Of a DNA stretch of 46,226 nt, positions 40,561 to 46,226 are shown piece by piece (the stretch's first letter is position 1; each line of letters opens with the position of its first letter). A model generated the notes under the pieces. The model made no database searches and had not been told where the DNA came from. It saw nothing but the letters and a program-made list of their open reading frames with translations. The stretch covers positions 1-46,226 of IMG/VR virus record IMGVR_UViG_3300032287_000541; one strand, 5' to 3'. This DNA is from a virus. A program made the position numbers and the translations under genes.

Positions 40561-42564
40561 TTAAATTCCCTGTATTAGTGAATTAGATGGTAGGCTCATA
40601 CCAGGTTGAATACGCAATACATCAGGTGCTGTGTTTTGCATAGCTCTGATTTGCATGCTAGCACTAGCTGGTTTAGTTCTGGCAGGTTTAGCAGCAGACA
40701 CAGCTGGTGTGGTACGTGCAGGTTTTGGTTTAGCTGCTGGTTTTGCTTTAACAACAGGTTTAGTCTTAGCTACTGGTTTAGTAGAAACAACAACAGGCTT
40801 AGGTGGCTTTACTGGTTCTCTGTTAGCAATAGCAGCAGCTTTTTGACCAAGTGATTGACTGGTAACTTGAGTAAATCTATAATTAGGTACGGTGCCACCA
40901 ACTTTTGGACTAAAGATTTCATCTACTGATTCTAGTCGATACTGTGCCCCAGGTTTTTGTAAAAATTCAGACTCATCGAACTCCATAACAGGTCCAATGT
41001 TTTTACCTTCAGCATTTTGTACTGTAATTAAAGCACTAGGAGCGTCCTTTTTAATAAACCTTAATGCAGCTTTTTCATCAGCAGAAAAAGATCCAAAACC
41101 TTTATCAGTATATATGTCACCAATTTTAAGGTCTACCAAGCCCTCCCTGACTGGATCTTTAATTGCCCGATAAAGGTCCCTCTGTTCACTGGGAAGAGTA
41201 TCAAGAGCTCTACTTAAATTACTTTGTAAAAACTCATTAACAGCTATTTGTTGAGGTGTTAAATTGGCACTACTGCCAGTCCTAAGTTGCTTATTTAAGT
41301 CAGCATAGTACTGTTTGACGTTCTCCCCATATAGACCCAAAGCAGCTTTACTTGCTTCATCTAAATCTATAAATTGTTGATACTTGCCAATGTTTTCTAA
41401 GTACTTTTGCGAAGTAGTATCTAAAGTTTCATCAAATGGAGATTTGCCTAATCTACGATCAATCCTGTTACCAATCTGCCTACTAAATTGAGATACTAGT
41501 TCTGGGTCAATGTTAGAAACAGCTGAAGGTTTTTGACCCAAGGATTGACTTGGTGTTAGAACAACTTGCGGATTACGTACAACAGCAGAAGCTTGTTGTT
41601 GCACCTCTTGACTAGGTTTCATACCAAGCGGTACACGTGTCCCAACGTTAGTCATAACATCAACGTTAGGTACTGCACCAGATTCCATTAACCCAGGATA
41701 TCTGCTATAAGCTTTTGAAATAGTTGTGGCATTAATGCCCATAGCTTTAGCTGCTTTATTCTGAGATTGAATATCAGCACCTTCGCCACCCATCCACTTG
41801 ATTGGTTTACCAACTAATCTTTCAGCAACAGCTCGCATTTGCTGTTCAACTGGATGATTGTATGCAGCAGTGTTAAGGGCAATTTGTTCATCTAACATTG
41901 GTTTCATTGCCGCTACCGCTTGTTCTGCTGTAGCGTTTTTAGGCAAAGCCGTTCCTTTAAATCTACCAGGATCGGATTCAACACCTTCTTTACCAACGTG
42001 AGCAAATGCTCTACCCCAACGTTCACCACCACCTAAATGAGCAGGACCAGATAAAGGAATAAATCCTTTAGCTTGCGATCCAACTGTATAACCTTGCTCT
42101 ACTAAAAGATCCAAAGCTCTACGCTGTTCAGCCATTGGCATATTACGCAAATAGCTTTCAACTGAAGATACAGAAGCTGGGTGATGAGCTTGAGTACCAG
42201 GAATTGGTTTAGATATTTTACGCTGCTTAGCTTCGGTTTTAGTGATATCTAAAAGACCGCCAGAACCAATAGCATAATTTCTAAGATCATTTTCAAACAA
42301 ATAAGATTGTTCGCTAACAACATCTCTATATGCACGTTTGATCTCAGCGTGTTTATTAGCCAAAAACTCATCAAATCCTTCTACATTTACCCCACTGTTT
42401 GCGTACGCTTTTTGTATTTCAAGTAGTTCTGCTTCTTTAGTGCGCAGATCATTGTTGGCAATACCCATAGCCCCTTGATATTCCAATTCTCGCTCTTGTA
42501 GTATTCTTTCTACAGGATCTAGTTTTGGTTTATTTTTAGGCATTGGTTTATTACGTGGAGCCAT
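40561..42564 (-). CDS. Multidomain protein: His-rich nuclease-like, HTH and ADP-ribosyltransferase-like regions
   Basis: 667 residues. N-terminal coiled coil (16-100). Residues ~118-195 resemble an AHH/HNH nuclease core: GTQAHHPASVSS (His127-His128), GFIPLSGPAHLGGG (His176), AFAHVG (His189). Residues ~265-290 (QNKAAKAMGINATTISKAY) look like a helix-turn-helix. Residues ~455-567 match an R-S-E ADP-ribosyltransferase: DLYRAI (Arg466), GFGSFSADEKAALRF (Ser492-x-Ser494), FDESEFLQKPG (Glu531-x-Glu533). The element SQSLGQK flanks the transferase domain at ~339 and ~569. A Lys/Pro/Ala tail (580-640) follows. The DNA is AT-rich. It may be a virion-delivered effector that modifies host proteins, comparable in principle to T4 Alt. 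This is inferred from motifs only. Confidence 0.65.
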   Translation of the reverse strand: MAPRNKPMPKNKPKLDPVERILQERELEYQGAMGIANNDLRTKEAELLEIQKAYANSGVNVEGFDEFLANKHAEIKRAYRDVVSEQSYLFENDLRNYAIGSGGLLDITKTEAKQRKISKPIPGTQAHHPASVSSVESYLRNMPMAEQRRALDLLVEQGYTVGSQAKGFIPLSGPAHLGGGERWGRAFAHVGKEGVESDPGRFKGTALPKNATAEQAVAAMKPMLDEQIALNTAAYNHPVEQQMRAVAERLVGKPIKWMGGEGADIQSQNKAAKAMGINATTISKAYSRYPGLMESGAVPNVDVMTNVGTRVPLGMKPSQEVQQQASAVVRNPQVVLTPSQSLGQKPSAVSNIDPELVSQFSRQIGNRIDRRLGKSPFDETLDTTSQKYLENIGKYQQFIDLDEASKAALGLYGENVKQYYADLNKQLRTGSSANLTPQQIAVNEFLQSNLSRALDTLPSEQRDLYRAIKDPVREGLVDLKIGDIYTDKGFGSFSADEKAALRFIKKDAPSALITVQNAEGKNIGPVMEFDESEFLQKPGAQYRLESVDEIFSPKVGGTVPNYRFTQVTSQSLGQKAAAIANREPVKPPKPVVVSTKPVAKTKPVVKAKPAAKPKPARTTPAVSAAKPARTKPASASMQIRAMQNTAPDVLRIQPGMSLPSNSLIQGI

Positions 42565-42567
42565 TAC

Positions 42568-42846
42568 TTAGCTCCCAACGACAGCCGACTCACCATTCTT
42601 ACGACGCTTACGCTCTTCTTCCATCTTAGCCATCATCCGTTCTTTACCAGAACCAGGACGTTGACGTGGCTTTTCATCACGCTTAGGAGCTGGTTTATAC
42701 TCACCACGAGCAGGACCCATGTACTCCTTACCATTAGGTGCTTTCATTGCAGTACCACCACCAGTAGTCCTTTGGCGACGTTTAGATGCTTCAACCATTT
42801 GTTTGATCTCTTCACGCATCTCTTTAATTGTTTTCTTTTTATCCAT
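42568..42846 (-). CDS. Small highly charged disordered protein (92 aa)
   Basis: 92 residues, mostly Lys, Arg, Glu, Gly: KKTIKEMREEIKQMVEASKR at the start, then Gly/Pro-rich GKEYMGPARGEYKPAPKRDE and a Lys/Arg/Glu helix. No fold motif. It may bind nucleic acid or act as a packaging/assembly helper. Sits between the HNH nuclease and the multidomain gene with 3-5 base gaps. Confidence 0.65.
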   Translation of the reverse strand: MDKKKTIKEMREEIKQMVEASKRRQRTTGGGTAMKAPNGKEYMGPARGEYKPAPKRDEKPRQRPGSGKERMMAKMEEERKRRKNGESAVVGS

Positions 42847-42851
42847 GATGG

Positions 42852-43178
42852 TTAATTAATGTGTGATAGAATAAGTGTTTCCCTACTTGTGATACCAAAT
42901 GTATCTCTCATCCATTGTAACCAATTTCTACTGCCTTTAGCCTGATTACACTTCCTACAACTGGGTACAAGGTTGGATGTAAGATCTTCTCCCCCATAAC
43001 ATTTGGGGCGAACATGATCAAGTGTAAGTTCATGTAATTCATAAGTTTCTCCGCAATAAACACATTGACAATTGAAGTATTCCTTAATTGCACGACGGTG
43101 TAGCCTTTTTGCTTCAGAGCTTGTCATCGTTATTAGGTTATGGAGATAGTGATCAGGGCTAGGCAGTAATGGCGTCAT
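42852..43178 (-). CDS. HNH endonuclease
   Basis: 108 residues with a complete HNH module: QCVYCGETYELHELTLDHVRPKCYGGEDLTSNLVPSCRKCNQAKGSRNW (two CxxC zinc pairs, DH, N, K-GSR). Next to the terminase genes, HNH proteins often help the packaging nuclease; free-standing homing is the alternative. The start overlaps the upstream stop by four bases, so it is built into the operon and not inserted. Confidence 0.92.
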   Translation of the reverse strand: MTPLLPSPDHYLHNLITMTSSEAKRLHRRAIKEYFNCQCVYCGETYELHELTLDHVRPKCYGGEDLTSNLVPSCRKCNQAKGSRNWLQWMRDTFGITSRETLILSHIN

Positions 43179-43432
43179 GATGCGTACTTCTTACCCTTAC
43201 GTGGGCGTGTACGGTTTGCCTTAGGAGACTCTAGTTTACCTTTGGTAGCACTTGTATGAGATGCATCCATTCCATCTCCATTACCATAGGTACCAAGCCG
43301 TCTATTAAGCTTATTGGCATTGGTGCGGATCTTCATACCTTCAGCTGTTTTGTTGTATTCGGCTTGTTGCTTAAGACGACGCTTACGGGCTTCAGGATTC
43401 TGTTTGTAGTAATTAGATGTACGACTTGCCAT
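43175..43432 (-). CDS. Basic phage protein upstream of HNH (85 aa)
   Basis: 85 residues: YYKQNPEARKRRLKQQAEYN, then LNRRLGTYGNGDGMDASHTS and an Arg/Lys end. The motif 'NPEAR...K...YNKT...R...LN..R...GNGDG.D.SH' is a recurring phage pattern, often beside small terminase genes. Positively charged, so probable DNA contact. Coupled to HNH by ATGA. Function unknown. Confidence 0.75.
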   Translation of the reverse strand: MASRTSNYYKQNPEARKRRLKQQAEYNKTAEGMKIRTNANKLNRRLGTYGNGDGMDASHTSATKGKLESPKANRTRPRKGKKYAS

Positions 43433-43667
43433 ACAACCTCTTACTAATTAATTCAGGATCTACTTTAGGCATGATGGTGGCAAGTTTATCAAGAGGGTTA
43501 CCTTCAAACTGTACGCCTGTAATGTCATTAGTCTTTAGCCACTCTATCGCGGCTTTAATATCAGCTGTAGAGGCTTCACCAGAACGAATGCGATTAGCAA
43601 GTTCCGTAGTGACCATATCGTGCAATTCCGAAAATTGGTCCTCAGTCGCCTTTTTGAATTTTCCCAT
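43413..43667 (-). CDS. 18: Probable terminase small subunit (DNA maturase A)
   Basis: 84 residues: FSELHDMVTTELANRIRSGEASTADIKAAIEWLKTNDITGVQ, then PLDKLATIMPKVDPELISKRLYG. The pattern 'LH...T.EL..RI..GEA..ADI.AA..WLK.N.I' is typical of short phage small-terminase proteins that recognise packaging DNA. Its position among lysis and packaging genes as in T7 (17.5-18-18.5-19) supports this. Not certain without a profile search. Confidence 0.6.
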   Translation of the reverse strand: MGKFKKATEDQFSELHDMVTTELANRIRSGEASTADIKAAIEWLKTNDITGVQFEGNPLDKLATIMPKVDPELISKRLYGKSYI

Positions 43668-43913
43668 TTAGTTATTACGTAAAGCTATCTGATCGAGCTT
43701 CGACTCGATCCTAATCATGTGATCCTCCATCTTTTGTAAGGCAACAGCTAGTTCCTGTCTTGGTACATATTTCTCAGCAAGGCGGAGTTCTATGTCATCA
43801 ATACGTTTGTCTATGTTATCCATACGTGTTGCTGACCGTCCACTGACACCAATTACTCCTCCACCAATGCCAAGAACAAGAGTGATAGCTCCTGTTACAA
43901 AGGCTTCAATCAT
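43668..43913 (-). CDS. Membrane-anchored coiled-coil protein, holin or spanin candidate (81 aa)
   Basis: 81 residues. One N-terminal membrane helix (AFVTGAITLVLGIGGGVIGV) is followed by a heptad-rich coiled coil (RMDNIDKRIDDIELRLAEKY ... ALQKMEDHMIRIESKLDQIAL). This resembles small inner-membrane lysis proteins (spanin- or holin-type) near endolysins. It overlaps the endolysin stop by 8 bases. The assignment is by topology and location. Confidence 0.65.
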   Translation of the reverse strand: MIEAFVTGAITLVLGIGGGVIGVSGRSATRMDNIDKRIDDIELRLAEKYVPRQELAVALQKMEDHMIRIESKLDQIALRNN

Positions 43914-44472
43914 GTTGCTCCATCAGTCGGATGAGCTTTTGTGCATAGACTGGATCAGTAGCGTAACCTTCACGCTTAAGTAGGTATGCACAGTCCTCAC
44001 GAGTGTTAGCTCGGTTAACACCCTTGTAACCCTTGTAGTCCTTATACCACTGGTTAACAAGGTGTTCTACACAGTCGTATGGTGTAGCAAAGTCCTTAAA
44101 CGATGCACGAATGGTAACAGGACCATTACCGTAGTCTTCCCAGGTAGTCTTTACTGTACCTGGTGTACCTTTGATACCAAAGAAGTTATTCTTACCACTT
44201 ACAGCAGTACCAAATGCTGATTCAAGTGCCCATTGTGCAGCAACTACCTCAGGGAACTTAGCACCGGCAGCCCTAGCAGCAGCTTCAATTCCATCCCAGG
44301 TATTAGTAAATTGTTGTGGGGTTGAAGGAGTAGGTGTACGCCACAGCTTTACCCACTCTGCCTCATCAGATACACCATAAGGCCCAAGTAAACGTTCAAG
44401 GGCCTCAATGGCAGTACGTTGATGTGGTAACCCCTTGTAGTTTTTAATAACGTCAAGGAGTTTAATGCTCAT
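43906..44472 (-). CDS. Endolysin, GH73-type N-acetylglucosaminidase
   Basis: 188 residues. Residues ~55-185 form a glucosaminidase domain: VVAAQWALESAFGTAVSGKNNFFGIKG (Glu84 as likely catalytic acid), FKDFATPYDCVEHLVNQWYKDYKGY, and REGYATDPVYAQKLIRLM. It cuts the glycan strands of peptidoglycan to release progeny. No signal peptide; it would rely on a holin, and short membrane proteins are encoded on both sides. It shares striking similarity with the GH73 domain of the internal virion protein at 6336-9350, suggesting duplication. T7 uses an amidase here instead. Confidence 0.9.
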   Translation of the reverse strand: MSIKLLDVIKNYKGLPHQRTAIEALERLLGPYGVSDEAEWVKLWRTPTPSTPQQFTNTWDGIEAAARAAGAKFPEVVAAQWALESAFGTAVSGKNNFFGIKGTPGTVKTTWEDYGNGPVTIRASFKDFATPYDCVEHLVNQWYKDYKGYKGVNRANTREDCAYLLKREGYATDPVYAQKLIRLMEQHD

Positions 44473-44666
44473 TTCAGAGTATCCTTAATGCGTTGGATTT
44501 GATCATCCTCTTTACGCAGTGGCTTAAGTGCATTAATACCACTCAGGATGAGTTGGGCAATACCGTTATCTTTCAGTTTAGATGCACCGATTACTTCAGA
44601 TGCAAGGAAAAGACCCATGAAGACAAGTGTCTCATAGGTAAGTTTAATACCAAGGATGGTGATCAT
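44469..44666 (-). CDS. Small membrane protein, holin candidate (65 aa)
   Basis: 65 residues: ILGIKLTYETLVFMGLFLAS then EVIGASKLKDNGIAQLILSG and a charged C-terminus (KPLRKEDDQIQRIKDTLK). One hydrophobic helix (residues ~10-26) and a second weaker one (~36-46), with charged tail, as in class II/III holins. ATGA overlap with the endolysin. Holin function is inferred from size and neighbourhood. Confidence 0.65.
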   Translation of the reverse strand: MITILGIKLTYETLVFMGLFLASEVIGASKLKDNGIAQLILSGINALKPLRKEDDQIQRIKDTLK

Positions 44667-44668
44667 GA

Positions 44669-44974
44669 TTAGCTCCAGGGTAGGCCAGCGGCTTTAGTAG
44701 GGTTACGTTGTTCATCAAGTTGACCTTGCAGTGCAACTTCAATCTCAGTTACTTTCTCAGTGCCAAGTGCATCTTTGACCCAACCAACAACAGTCTCTTT
44801 AGTAAGGTCAGAGAACGGGATCAGTGTTTCGGGGCGTTCAAATCCGATAGAACCGTATGCACCTGCGCTGTAGGTATCATCCTTTGCGTCAATCGTATAG
44901 TGAGCAGTGTAGACAAACCCATCAGCGACTTCGCGCTCAAGGTTGGCAATATTCCAAGTAAAAGTGGTAGACAT
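44669..44974 (-). CDS. Conserved phage protein of unknown function (101 aa)
   Basis: 101 residues: FTWNIANLEREVADGFVYTAHYTIDAKDDTYSAGAYGSIGF, then PFSDLTKETVVGWVKDALG and a GLPW end. This 'W.I..LERE..DG.V...H' plus 'ygs.gf...' plus 'LTee.vi.WV...lG' pattern is widespread in phage genomes, commonly near tail or lysis genes. No function is established. It is the first gene after the fibre terminator. Confidence 0.85.
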   Translation of the reverse strand: MSTTFTWNIANLEREVADGFVYTAHYTIDAKDDTYSAGAYGSIGFERPETLIPFSDLTKETVVGWVKDALGTEKVTEIEVALQGQLDEQRNPTKAAGLPWS

Positions 44975-44995
44975 GAGTAGTGGTTAAATGTATGT

Positions 44996-45030
44996 AAAAA
45001 AAAAGAGCCCACCGTGTTTGGTATGGGCTC
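44996..45030 (-). terminator. Rho-independent terminator after the repeat-rich tail fibre
   Basis: GAGCCCA ... TGGGCTC (7-bp GC-rich stem, 12-base loop) is followed by nine T residues on the minus strand, 34 bases after the fibre stop. It ends the structural-gene transcript before the lysis genes. Confidence 0.92.
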
Positions 45031-45063
45031 AATGGTGGTGGGGTAGTGGAGGTGACTAGTGGC

Positions 45064-46226
45064 TTACCAAGTGGCAATAGCCGTCCGCTTCCAAGTGTTA
45101 GTAGCGGTGCAGACATAGATGTAATTTGCGTCCCAGCAGATTTCGCCAGCCGATCCAGTGTCTGTAGCTGATGCCGGCGTCTTGGCAGTAGCAATACGGA
45201 CGCGGTCCCCATTAACTTGAAGAAGAGCTCCTCCTGTGTTGGCACTCGTCCCCACCAACAGCCGACCGGATGAGTCCAGGCGCATCCTTTCGGCTCCGCC
45301 TGTCCCAAAGCGCAATAAATCCGACGAAGCGTTAGTACCGGGGTTGGTACCTATAAATGCACCATTGCTAAAAAGTCCGAAATCTAATCTTCCATAAGTA
45401 GCAAGATCGCTTGTATTAACGGTTATCTGATTTGCATTACCTTGGACATTTAATAAACCATTGGCCGGACTTGTGGTACCTATGCCGAGGCGACCAGTAC
45501 TATCAATCCTGGCTACTTCTGTACCACCTGAACCGTAGAAAGTAGTAACAGCATTAGTTCCACCAACCGTGGAAGCAGCAATCCTTAGTTCACTGTTGAT
45601 ACCTGCGATGTATTGATTGCCGTATGTACCAGAGAAGCCAGGCTTGAAGTTGAGACGAAGATCCGAGCCCGTAGTACCGGAGGATTCAAGCTGAATAAAT
45701 CCGTCTGATACGGTTAGCTTTTGCCCCGGATTTGTGGCGCCGATACCTACGTTACCATTTGCAAGGATACGCAGGCGTTCTCCAGTTCCGCCTCCACTTC
45801 CAGTGGCAAAAACTAAATCTGAATCATTTGAAACAGAATTGGTAGTGTTGATCGATCGAATATACGCGCCAGTAAGCGCGCTCGATGCATAATCCGCGTT
45901 GTTGGCAAATTCTATACTTGTGTAATTACCAGCAGTGCGAGCGCTGTAGTTTGTTAGGCGTAAAACTCCGCCACTACCACCAGCCGTATTTGTATTTATA
46001 TGTAGATTTTTTTGTGGGCTTAACGTACCGATGCCGACGCGGCCAAATGAGTCAAGAACTACCCTTGAATATGTTCCGGCTGTGCCAAAGCGTAGTTCGT
46101 CCTCTAAATGACTATATTCAATGCGACCACGAGCTCTTGCGTCTCCATCAGAGAAGAAAATGTTCCCTCCGGCGGTAGAACCGGAACGAATGTCAACCGC
46201 AGTCGAAGAACTGCTTTCAATGGCAA
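45064..46226 (-). CDS. Repeat-rich tail fibre, C-terminal part (joins 1-414)
   Basis: C-terminal ~387 codons of the 491-residue fibre whose start is at 414. It carries repeated blocks with the consensus GRVGIGTxSPxxxLxV: VVLDSFGRVGIGTLSPQKNL, ILANGNVGIGATNPGQKL, IDSTGRLGIGTTSPANGL, LDSSGRLLVGTSANTGGAL. Each is preceded by a variable beta-rich segment (LRFGTAGT, FRFGTGG types). It ends GEICWDANYIYVCTATNTWKRTAIATW, a common cyanophage fibre tip. GC content is clearly higher than in most of the genome. Function: host-surface contact. The internal repeats explain how length variants could arise. Confidence 0.88.
   Translation of the reverse strand, partial: AIESSSSTAVDIRSGSTAGGNIFFSDGDARARGRIEYSHLEDELRFGTAGTYSRVVLDSFGRVGIGTLSPQKNLHINTNTAGGSGGVLRLTNYSARTAGNYTSIEFANNADYASSALTGAYIRSINTTNSVSNDSDLVFATGSGGGTGERLRILANGNVGIGATNPGQKLTVSDGFIQLESSGTTGSDLRLNFKPGFSGTYGNQYIAGINSELRIAASTVGGTNAVTTFYGSGGTEVARIDSTGRLGIGTTSPANGLLNVQGNANQITVNTSDLATYGRLDFGLFSNGAFIGTNPGTNASSDLLRFGTGGAERMRLDSSGRLLVGTSANTGGALLQVNGDRVRIATAKTPASATDTGSAGEICWDANYIYVCTATNTWKRTAIATW
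46126..46226. repeat. Terminal direct repeat, right copy
   Basis: Exact copy of bases 1-101; see the left copy. Removing one copy gives a circle of about 46,125 bases with the fibre gene intact. Confidence 0.95.

Noticed and set aside
42852-43178. HNH gene as a homing insertion
   Set aside because: Four-base coupling with its upstream neighbour and its place beside the packaging genes fit an operon member better than a recent insertion.
1-46226. Lysogeny functions or CRISPR arrays
   Set aside because: No integrase, excisionase, CI-like repressor, attachment-site arrangement, or regularly spaced repeat array was seen.

Overview
The window looks like one essentially complete genome of a T7-like podovirus of cyanobacteria (a cyanopodovirus). 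Every credible gene lies on the minus strand, so the contig is in reverse orientation and transcription runs from high to low coordinates. The first 101 bases (1-101) are repeated exactly as the last 101 (46126-46226). A tail-fibre gene is cut by that junction and closes in frame across it, giving 491 codons. The contig is therefore circularly closed in assembly, with about 46,125 unique bases. Cyanobacterial host evidence comes from psbA (photosystem II D1), an hli gene, a likely nblA-type phycobilisome-degradation gene, and cyanophage-type RNR, RNAP and virion proteins. An NblA-like protein would point to a phycobilisome-containing host (Synechococcus/Cyanobium-like or freshwater), not Prochlorococcus.

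Layout in transcription order, starting at the likely physical left end near 38.4 kb. (1) 38.4-36.3 kb: thyX, one unknown gene, and two gene-free stretches with hairpins and repeats. (2) 36.3-33.9 kb: early region of many tiny overlapping ORFs, including an ArdA-like anti-restriction protein. (3) 33.9-22.4 kb: T7-like RNA polymerase (TTG start), ssDNA-binding protein, endonuclease I, primase-helicase, and a DNA polymerase split into exonuclease and polymerase ORFs. These are followed by a probable restriction endonuclease/N6-adenine methyltransferase pair, the 5'-3' exonuclease, the NblA-like gene, a DUF3310 gene, a MazG-like gene and the large RNR subunit. (4) 22.4-13.6 kb: small RNR subunit, portal, scaffold, then a photosynthesis/host-interaction block (hli, two small basic proteins, RlpA-like protein, psbA, another small basic protein), then capsid and three small virion genes ending at a clear terminator. 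(5) 13.5-0.4 kb: tail tube A and B, three internal virion proteins (one with glucosaminidase and M23-like domains), a T7-type fibre and accessory proteins. (6) Across the junction, 46.2-38.4 kb: repeat-rich second fibre, terminator, membrane protein, GH73 endolysin, holin/spanin candidate, probable small terminase, HNH nuclease, a 667-residue multidomain protein with ADP-ribosyltransferase signatures, and the large terminase.

How the parts work together: RNAP and the replication genes copy the genome. Endonuclease I, the exonuclease, ThyX, RNR and MazG recycle or make nucleotides. D1, Hli and NblA-like proteins would manage light harvesting and photosystem II during infection. ArdA-like plus the restriction/methylation pair form a possible defence/counter-defence set. 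Most interesting are the restriction-modification pair, the nuclease/HTH/ADP-ribosyltransferase polyprotein-like gene, the NblA-like gene within a run of overlapping genes, the split polymerase joined at a C4 run, and the RlpA-like gene beside psbA. All functions are inferred by reading; no database search was run.
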